From Pelagibacterium montanilacus (GTDB lineage Bacteria > Pseudomonadota > Alphaproteobacteria > Rhizobiales > Devosiaceae): 64,000 nucleotides of DNA. The DNA lies in assembly GCF_003992665.1 (NCBI RefSeq), contig NZ_RZMX01000012.1, forward strand, positions 1 through 64,000. The letters are read 5' to 3'. A model generated the notes under the pieces. That model ran no database searches. It was not told where the DNA came from and saw only the letters and a program-made list of their open reading frames with translations. The position numbers and the translations under genes were made by a program. Below are positions 46,684-55,221 of this stretch, piece after piece. Position 1 is the first letter of the stretch. Each line of letters starts with the position of its first letter.

Positions 46684-47358
46684 ATGGGCTATCAGCTCAA
46701 TTTCGGCTGGATTCCCCAGTATATGCCCGTGCTCCTGCACGGCATCGGCATCACGATCTATCTGATCGCGGTGGGCGCCGTTGCCGGCTGCATCCTGGGC
46801 ATCGTCTGCGCGTGGACGCGGGCCCTCGGGCCTGTCTGGGCGCGGCCACCCGTGGCCGCCTATGTCGAGCTGATCCGCAACACGCCATTCATGGTGCAGC
46901 TCTTCTTCATCTTCTTCGGCCTGCCTTCCCTGGGCGTCCAGATGAACGAGTTGCAGGCAGCGACCCTCGCGATGATCGTCAATCTGGGCGCCTATAGCTG
47001 CGAGATCATCAGGGCCGGCATTCAGGCGACGCCCAAAGGCCAGTTCGAGGCCGGCGCGAGCCTCGCCATGAGCCGCATCCAGACCTTTCGCCATGTGGTG
47101 CTGATCCCCGCCCTCCAGCGCATCTGGCCGGCGCTGAGCTCTCAGATCGTCATTGTCATGCTCGGCTCGGCGGTCGTGTCGCAGGTCGCGGCCGAGGACC
47201 TCACCTACGCGGCCAATTTCATCCAGTCGCGCAATTTCCGGGCATTCGAGACCTATATCGTCGCCACGGTGGTTTATCTGGGGCTGTCCATCCTGCTGCG
47301 CTTTGCGCTCGACGCTCTGGGCTGGGTCCTGTTTCCCCGGCGAAAGGCAGCGCGATGA
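46684..47358 (+). CDS. Amino-acid ABC transporter permease 1
   Basis: This 224-residue HisM/GlnP-type permease has about five membrane segments. The coupling EAA loop reads KGQFEAGASLAMSRIQTFRHVVLIPALQRIWP, and the region YVELIRNTPFMVQLFFIFFGLP is characteristic. Its stop overlaps the start of the second permease by four bases. Confidence 0.94.
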   Translation: MGYQLNFGWIPQYMPVLLHGIGITIYLIAVGAVAGCILGIVCAWTRALGPVWARPPVAAYVELIRNTPFMVQLFFIFFGLPSLGVQMNELQAATLAMIVNLGAYSCEIIRAGIQATPKGQFEAGASLAMSRIQTFRHVVLIPALQRIWPALSSQIVIVMLGSAVVSQVAAEDLTYAANFIQSRNFRAFETYIVATVVYLGLSILLRFALDALGWVLFPRRKAAR

Positions 47359-48014
47359 TCGAGTTCACCTACTGGGACATCATCCGCAATCTGCTGCTGG
47401 CCACGCGCTGGACCATCCTGCTGTCGCTGGTGTCGTTCATCGGTGGGGGCCTTGTCGGGCTGATCGTGATGTCGATGCGCATCAGCAAAAACCGCATCGT
47501 CTCCGCGATCGCGCGCGGCTATATCGAGCTCTTCCAGGGCACCCCGCTCCTGATGCAGCTTTTCCTCGCCTTTTTCGGCATGGCCCTGCTCGGCTTCACC
47601 GTGCCCGCATGGCTTGCAGCGGGCACCGCGCTCATCCTGTGGACGGCCGCCTTCCTGTCGGAGATCTGGCGCGGCTGCGTCCAGGCGATTGCCAAGGGGC
47701 AGTGGGAAGCCTCGGCGAGTCTTGCCATGAGCCGGTTCGAGCAGATGCGCTACGTCATCCTGCCCCAGGCCATCAGGATCGCCATACCGCCCACGGTCGG
47801 CTTTTCGGTGCAGGTGGTCAAAGGAACCGCGCTCACCTCGATCATCGGCTTCATCGAGCTCACACGGGCCGGCACCACGCTCACCAATGCAACCTTCCAG
47901 CCCTTTCTCGTCTATGGGCTCGTCGCGCTGATCTACTTTGCCCTGTGCTGGCCGCTCTCGAAAAGCAGCCAGATTCTCGAAAGGAGACTAAATGTCTCTC
48001 ATAACCGTCACTGA
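47355..48014 (+). CDS. Amino-acid ABC transporter permease 2
   Basis: This 219-residue permease pairs with permease 1. It shows YIELFQGTPLLMQLFLAFFG and the EAA loop KGQWEASASLAMSRFEQMRYVILPQAIRIAIPP. It overlaps the ATPase gene by 23 bp. Confidence 0.94.
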   Translation: MIEFTYWDIIRNLLLATRWTILLSLVSFIGGGLVGLIVMSMRISKNRIVSAIARGYIELFQGTPLLMQLFLAFFGMALLGFTVPAWLAAGTALILWTAAFLSEIWRGCVQAIAKGQWEASASLAMSRFEQMRYVILPQAIRIAIPPTVGFSVQVVKGTALTSIIGFIELTRAGTTLTNATFQPFLVYGLVALIYFALCWPLSKSSQILERRLNVSHNRH

Positions 48015-48717
48015 CGTCAGAAAGCGCTTCGGCGAAAACGAGGTCCTCAAGGGCATCACGCTTGAGGTCGGCCGGGGCGAGGTAGTGGCGATCATCGGAA
48101 AATCCGGATCGGGTAAATCGACCCTCCTGCGCTGCATCAATGGCCTCGAGCAGATCAATGACGGCGCGATCTCCGTGGCCGGAGCCCAACTGCTGCCCGG
48201 AGAGGCCGCCCTGCGGCAATTGCGGCTCAAGATCGGGATGATCTTCCAGTCCTTCAATCTCTTCCCTCATCTCACCGCTGGCCGGAACGTCATGCTCAGC
48301 CAGCAGGTCGTCAAAAAGACGCCCGCCCCAGAGGCCGAGGGGATGGCCCGCCGCATGCTCGAGCAGGTCGGCCTCTCCGAAAAATTCGATGCCTATCCCG
48401 ACGAGCTGTCCGGCGGCCAGCAGCAGCGGGTTGCGATCGCCCGCGCCCTTGCCATGGAGCCAATGGGCCTTCTTTGCGATGAGATCACCTCAGCGCTCGA
48501 CCCAGAGCTGGTGAGCGAGGTTCTGGCGGTGGTCAAGCAACTGGCGGCCGAGGGGATGACGCTGGTCATGGTGACCCATGAGATGAAGTTCGCCCGCGAT
48601 GTCTGCGACCGGGTCGTGTTCATGCACCAGGGCCGCGTGCACGAGGTCGGACCACCCGCCGAAGTCTTCGCCAATCCCGGAACGCCCGAACTCAAGCAGT
48701 TCCTCGGAATGCTTTAG
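47992..48717 (+). CDS. Amino-acid ABC transporter ATP-binding protein
   Basis: This is a 241-residue GlnQ/HisP-type ATPase. Walker A is IIGKSGSGKST, Q-loop FQSFNLFPHLT, signature LSGGQQQRVAIARAL, Walker B LLCDEITSALDP, and the H-loop VTHEM. AAGGAGA precedes the ATG. It completes the four-gene polar amino-acid uptake operon. Confidence 0.96.
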   Translation: MSLITVTDVRKRFGENEVLKGITLEVGRGEVVAIIGKSGSGKSTLLRCINGLEQINDGAISVAGAQLLPGEAALRQLRLKIGMIFQSFNLFPHLTAGRNVMLSQQVVKKTPAPEAEGMARRMLEQVGLSEKFDAYPDELSGGQQQRVAIARALAMEPMGLLCDEITSALDPELVSEVLAVVKQLAAEGMTLVMVTHEMKFARDVCDRVVFMHQGRVHEVGPPAEVFANPGTPELKQFLGML

Positions 48718-48738
48718 GCCGCTGAGCTGTGGCGTTTC

Positions 48739-48779
48739 CGAACCGGACGGGTGTCTCCGGTTATCATCGAAACGCTCTA
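48739..48779. repeat. Short hairpin form of the dispersed repeat, copy E
   Basis: On minus it reads TAGAGCGTTTCGATGATAAC and ends in CCGGTTCGGAAACGCC, forming nested inverted arms (GCGTTTC/GAAACGC and CCGG/CCGG). It shares the TAGAGCGTTTC end with the longer copies. It overlaps the stop of the SMI1/KNR4 gene and may act as a terminator for both convergent genes. Confidence 0.55.
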
Positions 48780-49289
48780 ATCCTGCAGGTCGGGCGCACG
48801 CCGCGAATTGTGCTCGGGCTCCCCGGCCGCGATCGCGGCCTCGGCGCTGACGAGGAGTTCCTCGATCCATGCCCAGACCGAGTCGTGGACTTTCTTGACC
48901 CTACCCGATGCGAAGTCCAGCACCCACACCGCCGAGTCCGCATGGCCCTCAGCCAGGAGGTACATGGGCTTTTCCCCGTGGTGGGCGGCGATGAACAGCG
49001 CCTCTTCGGGCACGTCCGGATCGATGTCGTCTTCGGCATATTCGTCGATCACATCCCGGGCCTGCCGGTTGATCCGCCCGAGCTGATCGAAATAGACCCA
49101 GTCCGCATGGTCGTCCACAAGCCTCCCCGCGCGGTGCCCGATGACCGACAGGATATCCCTGTAGGACTCCGGCAGGGGCCCGAACCGGGAGACCAGATGG
49201 TCGATCTCCTCGGGTGTACATCCCTCGATATCCTGGGGATCGGCGATGTTGGACGCAATCAGTCTCGCCCTTAGCGCTTCAGGCCCCAT
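48777..49289 (-). CDS. SMI1/KNR4 (SUKH) family protein
   Basis: A 170-residue SUKH-fold protein: CTPEEIDHLVSRFGPLPESYRDILSVIGHRAG, then a beta-rich part (WVYFDQLGRI, MYLLAEGHADSAVWVLDF) and C-terminal WIEELL. Such proteins often act as immunity proteins to toxins, but no toxin gene is adjacent, so it may have a housekeeping role. ATG at 49289 has GGAG eight bases upstream. Confidence 0.82.
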   Translation of the reverse strand: MGPEALRARLIASNIADPQDIEGCTPEEIDHLVSRFGPLPESYRDILSVIGHRAGRLVDDHADWVYFDQLGRINRQARDVIDEYAEDDIDPDVPEEALFIAAHHGEKPMYLLAEGHADSAVWVLDFASGRVKKVHDSVWAWIEELLVSAEAAIAAGEPEHNSRRAPDLQD

Positions 49290-49427
49290 ACCGGATTCTC
49301 CGTGTGATTTTTCATGGCTAACAGCCTGTAAATAAACCAGATCAAACTCGATTCAAAACTGGCTATCAGTTTTCGGATCGGTGCAATTCGCCCCGGTTAC
49401 CGTGATCTCCATCGGGGAGATTGCACA

Positions 49428-50054
49428 ATGAACATCAAATCGATCGTCGCATCCGGCCTTATCGGCCTTCTGGCACTGACCGGCATGACCACTCTGGCAA
49501 TGGCCCAGGATCATTATGGGCATCCGGCTTTCGCAAGCGTCGCCGGCCCAACCTCGGTGCCCATCGGCCACCACGAATACTGCCAGCGCCGCTCCGGCGA
49601 TTGCCAAGCGTTCCACACTCCCGGCGATCGCGTCAACCTGACCGATGCAAAATGGGCGGACCTGCAGGCGGTCAACAACCACTACAACGTCACGGTGACT
49701 CCCGCCAGCGACCAGGACCTTTACGGCGCTCCGGAGTTCTGGACCTATCCGGTCAACGGCTATGGTGATTGCGAGGACATCGTCATCGGCAAGCGCGCCG
49801 CGCTCATCGAGCGGGGCTGGGATGCCTCGAATTTGCTGATCACGGTGGTGTCCCAGCCCGACGGCGAAGGCCATGCCGTTCTGATGGTCCGCACCGACCG
49901 CGGTGACCTCGTCCTCGACAATCAGGACAGCCTCATCAAGATCTGGACCGACACCCCCTACACATATCTCAAGCGCCAGTCACAGACCCACGCCGGCCAG
50001 TGGGTCGATATCCTCGACGCCCGCGGCGAGGTCGCCGTCACTGCCGGTTACTGA
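49428..50054 (+). CDS. Transglutaminase-like cysteine peptidase (BTLCP)
   Basis: This 208-residue exported protein has a signal peptide (IVASGLIGLLALTGMTTLAMAQ). The catalytic triad of the bacterial transglutaminase-like cysteine proteinases appears as Cys in GYGDCEDIVIGKRAAL, His in PDGEGHAVLMVRT, and Asp in DLVLDNQ. Usual partners (LapG/LapD-like) are not seen. A strong terminator follows. Confidence 0.92.
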   Translation: MNIKSIVASGLIGLLALTGMTTLAMAQDHYGHPAFASVAGPTSVPIGHHEYCQRRSGDCQAFHTPGDRVNLTDAKWADLQAVNNHYNVTVTPASDQDLYGAPEFWTYPVNGYGDCEDIVIGKRAALIERGWDASNLLITVVSQPDGEGHAVLMVRTDRGDLVLDNQDSLIKIWTDTPYTYLKRQSQTHAGQWVDILDARGEVAVTAGY

Positions 50055-50093
50055 GCCAACGCCTCGCGCCTCCCCGACATCGGGCGCCAACTG

Positions 50094-50125
50094 GGCCGGC
50101 CTTTCACACGAAAGGCCGGCCATTT
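50094..50125. terminator. Strong terminator after BTLCP gene
   Basis: Perfect 12-bp arms GGCCGGCCTTTC and GAAAGGCCGGCC with a 4-nt loop, followed by ATTTT. It lies between the convergent BTLCP and membrane-protein genes. Confidence 0.9.
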
Positions 50126-50452
50126 TCATGCGATCGCGCGCATGATCCCCACATAGGTGCCAAGGATCATCAGCCCGGTGAAAAAGCTCCAGCCAAAGGC
50201 GATGAAGGACGCCAGAAGCGCCGAGGTGGTCGAGATGCGGTTGCTTTCATCAGATGAGAACCCCAGGCGCAGCATCAGATAGGGACCGCAGACAAAACTC
50301 ACGAACAGATTGAGGACGGCCTCGATCCCCGTCTCCCCATGCCATCGGAACACCGCTGTCTGACGCGCGACGCCCTGGTAGAGATGCGTCCCCATGCCAG
50401 CTACGCACAATCCCACCCCGATGATGAACATGGACAGGACAAGATCGTGCAT
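50126..50452 (-). CDS. Small membrane protein, unknown
   Basis: This 108-residue protein has three or four hydrophobic segments (residues about 4-26, 46-64, 78-105). Conserved-looking polar features are GTHLYQGVARQ and LRLGFSSDESN. No function is known. A CtrA box lies 43 bp upstream of its ATG. Confidence 0.75.
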   Translation of the reverse strand: MHDLVLSMFIIGVGLCVAGMGTHLYQGVARQTAVFRWHGETGIEAVLNLFVSFVCGPYLMLRLGFSSDESNRISTTSALLASFIAFGWSFFTGLMILGTYVGIMRAIA

Positions 50453-50494
50453 GGTGAATCACCACCCCTTGTTCTCGGCACATACCGCATTTGC

Positions 50495-50509
50495 TTAATG
50501 GTTTATTAA
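50495..50509. promoter_or_regulatory. CtrA box (TTAA-N7-TTAA)
   Basis: TTAATGGTTTATTAA, within a wider inverted repeat GCTTAAT-N5-ATTAAGC, in the divergent gap between the genes at 50452 (minus) and 50580 (plus). Confidence 0.55.
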
Positions 50510-50579
50510 GCATATCGGGGTTCACACTGCTTGTCATGCAGGCTCACCCCGGTTGGTTAATTGTGAAGACGTATCCACG

Positions 50580-51254
50580 ATGAGCGCATCCGGCCTGTCG
50601 CGTCCGTCTGCGACCACCTCGTCCCTCCCCTACACGCTTGCAGTGATCGCGCTCACGGTCGCGATTATTGGCATGGGCGCGGCCCTTGGAATTTCGACCT
50701 GGCTCGATTGGCGGGCCGAGCGGTCCGCCGCGGCGGCGCTGGAGGCCACCTACATCAAGACGATCGGCGCCCAGCACTATGTGGTGCCCGCGGCGCTCCT
50801 GCCCCAGCCGGGACAGCACCGGGAGGGCTTTGCCGAGCGCATGGACCTCGCCTTTACCCTGCCTCTGGGGCCGGCCGGCGCACTCACCGAAATCGGGATG
50901 ACCATTGTGCCGCGCGGCCGAATCGTCCCCAGCGCCACGCTTCTGGATTCGGTGTACATGCGCCAGTTCGGCACCGGTCAGGCCTCGGGGGTTCCGGGTC
51001 TGGTGGGCAAGCCGCTCGATGGCGATGCCGGCACGTCCGGGGAAACGGTGTGGTACGACCCGCTGAGCGCCCAGCCCTTCGCCGCCAAGTGCATGCAGCC
51101 TATCTCGACGGAGACGCCCGGGCTCACATGCCTGCGCGCGCTCCCGCTCTCGGACCGCAACACAGCCGTGATCAGGTTCGCGCCACATGCGCTGGCAAAT
51201 TGGCGGGCTTTCGACCGGACGGTCGAGCAATGGCTGGACGGGCTGCGACGTTAA
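50580..51254 (+). CDS. Membrane-anchored protein, unknown
   Basis: This 224-residue protein has one N-terminal membrane segment (YTLAVIALTVAIIGMGAALGI) and a periplasmic region of about 180 residues with two cysteines (AKCMQP, LTCLRA) that could form a disulfide. No family is recognised. ATG at 50580 is chosen over an upstream TTG frame. Confidence 0.75.
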   Translation: MSASGLSRPSATTSSLPYTLAVIALTVAIIGMGAALGISTWLDWRAERSAAAALEATYIKTIGAQHYVVPAALLPQPGQHREGFAERMDLAFTLPLGPAGALTEIGMTIVPRGRIVPSATLLDSVYMRQFGTGQASGVPGLVGKPLDGDAGTSGETVWYDPLSAQPFAAKCMQPISTETPGLTCLRALPLSDRNTAVIRFAPHALANWRAFDRTVEQWLDGLRR

Positions 51255-51368
51255 ACGCGTTCGCCGAGATGACCTCGCAAACGCCAAGAGCAGGAAGCAG
51301 TGCACCGCTCCCGCGGAAGGGAAGCACCCAGGATCGTCTCACGGGCGCTTCTCGAAGTCCTTTTGCGC

Positions 51369-51500
51369 TTAAAGCGTTTCCGGGAAATGCCTGTCCCAGA
51401 CCCCGATCTGGGATGGTCCCACTTTTCCGGTTCACAAACGCGACAAATCAAAGACTTTGAGCTCCTGCTCTGATTTCAATCAGAACAGGATATGCTCTAG
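51369..51500. repeat. Dispersed intergenic repeat, copy D
   Basis: Full-length copy: AAAGCGTTTCCGGGAAATG, an extra inverted repeat (CCCAGACC...GATCTGGGATGG), CGGTTCACAAACGCGACAAA, then hairpin arms CCTGCTCTGAT and ATCAGAACAGG. The right end TATGCTCTAG supplies the TAG stop of the DUF3126 gene. The rest of the 51255-51496 gap contains no gene. Confidence 0.75.
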
Positions 51501-51715
51501 CTGACTTCGTCGAGATCGATATCGAGGATCGAGACCTGCATCATGTAGGAGCGCTCGCCCTCGTCCTCATCGAGATAGATCAGCCCGATGAATTCGTCGC
51601 CCAGATACAGCTCGACAGAGTCGTCCTGCTTGGGACGCGGGCGCACATCGATGGACGCATTTGCGAATTTCTTTTGCAGATACTTCTGCAGCTTGATGAT
51701 TTCTTCGTGCTTCAC
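51497..51715 (-). CDS. DUF3126 family protein
   Basis: This 72-residue protein carries the alphaproteobacterial DUF3126 pattern: KHEEIIKLQKYLQKKFANASIDVRPRPKQDDSVELYLGDEFIGLIYLDEDEGERSY. No function is known. It is downstream of cysE in the same direction, with an 82-bp gap, an arrangement I recall as common in this group. Confidence 0.9.
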   Translation of the reverse strand: MKHEEIIKLQKYLQKKFANASIDVRPRPKQDDSVELYLGDEFIGLIYLDEDEGERSYMMQVSILDIDLDEVS

Positions 51716-51797
51716 AAAATTTCTCCGGTTCGCGTGGGCGGACCATTACCCATCACGCGCTGCACTTCAATGCCGAAGCACGGGAAATCAGAAGCTC

Positions 51798-52622
51798 TCA
51801 ATCCTTGACGGGGACCATCACGATCTGATCCATCACCGTCGCAGGCTGGTTGCATCCCGCTTCGCCCACCACCCGGGCAGGCACGCCCGCCACTGTCGTG
51901 CGCGGCGGCACTTCCTTGAGAACCACCGACCCCGCGGCGATGCGCGAGCAGTCGCCCACGCGGATATTGCCCAGGATCTTGGCACCCGCACCGATCAGCA
52001 CGCCGTTCCCGATCTTGGGGTGGCGGTCCTGATCGGACTTGCCCGTCCCCCCAAGCGTCACGCTGTGCAGGATCGAGACGTGATCGCCGATCTCGGCCGT
52101 CTCGCCCACGACAAAGCCTGTGGCATGGTCGAGCATGATGCCCTTGCCGATCTTTGCGGCCGGGTTGATGTCCACCTGGAACACGACGCTGGCCCGGCTC
52201 TGCAGGTACAGCGCGAAATCCCGCCGCCCCTGCTGCCAGAGCGCGTGTGCGAACCGGTGGGTCTGGATGGCCTGGAAGCCCTTGAAGAACAGGAACGGCT
52301 CGATCACCCGCTCGCAGGCCGGATCGCGCTCATAGGTCGCCGCGAGATCGGCGCGCGCGCCATCCCCGATCTCAGGGTGCGCGACGAGCACATCGTCGAG
52401 CGCCTGCCGGATCAGATCGGCGGGAACGTCAGCATGGTCGAGCCGCGCGGCCAGTCTGTGGGCCAGCGCGGATTCGAAGCTCTCGTGATTGAGCACGCAG
52501 GAGATCACCATCTGCGTCAGCGATGGTTCGCTCGCGCAGATCTGATGGCCTTCCGAAACGATGGCATCCCAGACCGGATCAATGGCCTTGAGCCTGGAAG
52601 ACGACTTGAAGCTGGTGCTCAT
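51798..52622 (-). CDS. cysE: Serine O-acetyltransferase
   Basis: It makes O-acetylserine for cysteine synthesis. The N-terminal helical domain (WDAIVSEGHQICASEPSLTQMV) is followed by the left-handed beta-helix of hexapeptide repeats (DINPAAKIGKGIMLDHATGF, GDHVSILHSVTLGGTGK). Length is 274 residues. ATG at 52622 has GGAG upstream; the longer frame adds 35 unrelated residues. The C-terminal tail is longer than the catalytic core needs and lacks the usual terminal Ile. Confidence 0.95.
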   Translation of the reverse strand: MSTSFKSSSRLKAIDPVWDAIVSEGHQICASEPSLTQMVISCVLNHESFESALAHRLAARLDHADVPADLIRQALDDVLVAHPEIGDGARADLAATYERDPACERVIEPFLFFKGFQAIQTHRFAHALWQQGRRDFALYLQSRASVVFQVDINPAAKIGKGIMLDHATGFVVGETAEIGDHVSILHSVTLGGTGKSDQDRHPKIGNGVLIGAGAKILGNIRVGDCSRIAAGSVVLKEVPPRTTVAGVPARVVGEAGCNQPATVMDQIVMVPVKD

Positions 52623-52768
52623 TGTGTTCTCCGAGGAACCTGCCAGACGGCCAGATATAGGAGATTCATTCTCCCAGACAACGGGCAGCGTGGCAAATTG
52701 GTTCACATTTGCCTTCCGTCCCGCCAATCGCGCCCTGCCGTGCCGGCGCCCTGAGAATCACGCTGCCC

Positions 52769-53527
52769 TCAGGCCGGATGGATCCGCCCCAGGAACTCCA
52801 GGGCCCCGGCCTTGAACTTGGGATCGCCGGTGGTGCGCATGTGATCGCGCCCCTCTACGGTAATCGCCTCGCCCTTGGGGATCATGCCCGCAAGTGTCGG
52901 CGCGTCGCCCCCTGTGGTATCCTCGCTGCCCGTCACCACCAGCACGGGCACGGGGATCGAGCCCACCTGCTCCTCGGTGATCCGCGTGCGCGATCCGGCC
53001 ATGCAGGCGGCCAGCGCCTCGCGATCGCTGCCGGTGTGGTCGGCAAAGATCCGGAACTGCCGCCCGGTCTTGTGCGTCACGTCCGAAAGTGCGGGCGCCT
53101 TGAGCGCCGCGATGATCTCGTCGCTGTCGATCATGGGGCTGACCATATTGGCGCCCAGCCCCCCGAAAATCGCACAGGCGACCTTCTCCGGCGCCTGCAA
53201 GCAAACGAAGGCCGATATCCGCGCACCCATCGAAAACCCGATCAGCGCCACTTTCCCCAACCCCAGGTGGTCGATCAGATTGGCCACGTCGCGCGCCATG
53301 TCCTGTGCGCCATAGACGTCCGGATCGTAGATCTTTTCGGACTTGCCGTGCCCGCGATTGTCCAACGCTACCACCTGATAGCCTGCCGCGTTGAGCGTTT
53401 CGACCCAGCCGGTATTGACCCAGTTGATCTCGATATTGGACCCGAACCCGTGTACCGCGATGACGGGCGGGCCCTCTCCGAAGACCTCGTAGCGCAGATC
53501 GAAACCTTCGGATTGAAACATCGGCAT
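52769..53527 (-). CDS. Alpha/beta hydrolase
   Basis: This 252-residue protein has the oxyanion motif VIAVHGFGSNIE, the nucleophile elbow LIGFSMGARIS, an acid in VVTGSEDTTGGD and the histidine in GRDHMRTTG. The substrate is not predictable. ATG at 53527 or 53521 are both possible. Confidence 0.9.
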   Translation of the reverse strand: MPMFQSEGFDLRYEVFGEGPPVIAVHGFGSNIEINWVNTGWVETLNAAGYQVVALDNRGHGKSEKIYDPDVYGAQDMARDVANLIDHLGLGKVALIGFSMGARISAFVCLQAPEKVACAIFGGLGANMVSPMIDSDEIIAALKAPALSDVTHKTGRQFRIFADHTGSDREALAACMAGSRTRITEEQVGSIPVPVLVVTGSEDTTGGDAPTLAGMIPKGEAITVEGRDHMRTTGDPKFKAGALEFLGRIHPA

Positions 53528-53683
53528 AAGGGATTCTTTCGACTCTGGTTTTCATCGGGCAACTGCCCACTGCTTTTAAATGCCGCACCGCGATCTGCCA
53601 ACCGTGCCCAGATCAGCGCTGGCCATCACGCCCCCTAATGGGTATGGTCCGGCCCAATCGCCAACCACCGGCAATGATCTCTC

Positions 53684-53929
53684 ATGGCTCAGCACAGCAC
53701 CCCCCATTTTCATAACTCCGAAGGCCTGGCGCGCATCGAAATCGGCGCACGGGAATTTCAGTGCGTGGGCGCCAAGCCGCCCTACGATCACCCGCACGTT
53801 TTTCTCGACATGGGTGGAGACGACGAGATCGTCTGCCCCTACTGCTCCACGCTCTTTGTCTTCAGCGCAGCCCTGCCAAGAGGGTCTGCCAATCCCGAAT
53901 CGGCGATCTTTCACCTCGAAGACGCCTGA
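53684..53929 (+). CDS. CHCC-type zinc-finger protein
   Basis: This 81-residue protein belongs to the zf-CHCC family related to the complex I accessory subunit NDUFS6. The ligands are Cys in FQCVG, His in DHPHVFLDMG, and the two Cys in EIVCPYCSTLF. It may bind zinc in respiratory complex I assembly. It is followed after 14 bp by the FAD monooxygenase gene. Confidence 0.9.
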   Translation: MAQHSTPHFHNSEGLARIEIGAREFQCVGAKPPYDHPHVFLDMGGDDEIVCPYCSTLFVFSAALPRGSANPESAIFHLEDA

Positions 53930-53943
53930 GAGGATCGAACCCG

Positions 53944-55131
53944 ATGGCGGCCAACCGCACCATCGTTGTGGTCGGCGCGGGCATAGCGGGGCTCTCGCTG
54001 TCGCTTGCCCTGGCCAAGTTCGGTCTCCACGTCACGCTTCTTGAGCGCGAGACCGTCATCAGCGAGCTCGGAGCCGGTCTCCAGATCAGCCCCAACGCGC
54101 GGCGCACGCTCGATCGGATGGGCCTGGGTCCGGCCATTGCCACCACCAGCTTTGAGCCCGACGGGATCGACATCTATCGCGGCGGTGCGCGCAAACCCAT
54201 CCAGACGCTCACGCTGGGCGACCAGATGCGCCAGCGCTACAAGTTGCCCTATGTGGTCATGCACAGGGCCGATCTCGCCCAGGCGCTCCACACCGCCGTC
54301 CGGCGCTTCGCCAATATCGAACTGGTGACCGGCGCCAGAGACCTGGAAATCGATCAGTCCGGCCCCTCCCCCCGGGTCCGCTTTTCCGAAGCGGATGGCA
54401 CGGCCCGCAAGGCGAGTGCCTTTGCCGTCGTCGGCGCCGATGGCGTGCGCTCGGATATCCGCACGCGGGCTCTGGGCGGACCGCAGGCGCAGTACAGTGG
54501 CCGCGTGGCCTGGCGCACCCTCGCCCCCTCCGCCGCGCTCGACGGGCTGGTCGACCGCCGCCGCACATCGCTGGTTCTGGGCTCGGGCTATCACTGCGTG
54601 ATCTATCCTTTGCCCCACCGCGACGCCATCAACGTGGTTCTTTTTTCCTCGGCGCCGGAAAGCCGGTTGGCTGGCCTTCTCTCGGCCCGCGCGCCCGATC
54701 TCAAGCCAAGGATGAACAAGCGCCTCTCATCTCTCCTTGCCCGAACCGGCGACACGTGGACGCCCTGGGTCGTCTCCACCGTGCGCACCGATCTCTGGCA
54801 CCGCGGCGCCGTGGGGCTGATCGGGGACGCGGCCCACGCCATGCTGCCCTTCCAGGCGCAGGGCGCGGCCATGGCCATCGAGGATGCCGAGACGCTGGCG
54901 CCCCTGCTCTATTCCTCGCCCAATGCCCAGCATGCCTTCCAGCGGTTTACCGCGCTCCGCAGGCCCCGTGTGCACAAGGTCATGGACATCTCCGAAGCGA
55001 ACGGGCGCGCCTTCCACATGCGCTGGCCGCTCTCGCTGGCCCGTGACACCGTCATCCGCATGCAAGGTCCCCATGGTCATCTGCGCCGACTCGATTGGCT
55101 CTACGGCTTTGACACCATGAAGAGTTCCTGA
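53944..55131 (+). CDS. FAD-dependent monooxygenase
   Basis: A 395-residue UbiH/salicylate-hydroxylase-like flavoprotein. The dinucleotide fold is VVVGAGIAGLSLSLALAKFG, the DG motif VVGADGVRSDIR, and the GD motif GLIGDAAHAMLPFQAQG. The substrate is unknown. It is preceded by GAGAGGAT and is probably cotranscribed with the zinc-finger gene. A terminator follows. Confidence 0.92.
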   Translation: MAANRTIVVVGAGIAGLSLSLALAKFGLHVTLLERETVISELGAGLQISPNARRTLDRMGLGPAIATTSFEPDGIDIYRGGARKPIQTLTLGDQMRQRYKLPYVVMHRADLAQALHTAVRRFANIELVTGARDLEIDQSGPSPRVRFSEADGTARKASAFAVVGADGVRSDIRTRALGGPQAQYSGRVAWRTLAPSAALDGLVDRRRTSLVLGSGYHCVIYPLPHRDAINVVLFSSAPESRLAGLLSARAPDLKPRMNKRLSSLLARTGDTWTPWVVSTVRTDLWHRGAVGLIGDAAHAMLPFQAQGAAMAIEDAETLAPLLYSSPNAQHAFQRFTALRRPRVHKVMDISEANGRAFHMRWPLSLARDTVIRMQGPHGHLRRLDWLYGFDTMKSS

Positions 55132-55140
55132 AACCGCACC

Positions 55141-55159
55141 TCCCCCCGATCCGGGGGGA
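55141..55159. terminator. Terminator after FAD monooxygenase
   Basis: Arms TCCCCCCG and CGGGGGGA with a 3-nt loop, followed by TTGTCTT. Confidence 0.7.
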
Positions 55160-55221
55160 TTGTCTTGGGGGGTCAACTATGCGACCCCCCGCACGCAACG
55201 CGATAACCATAGCTGGACCAG

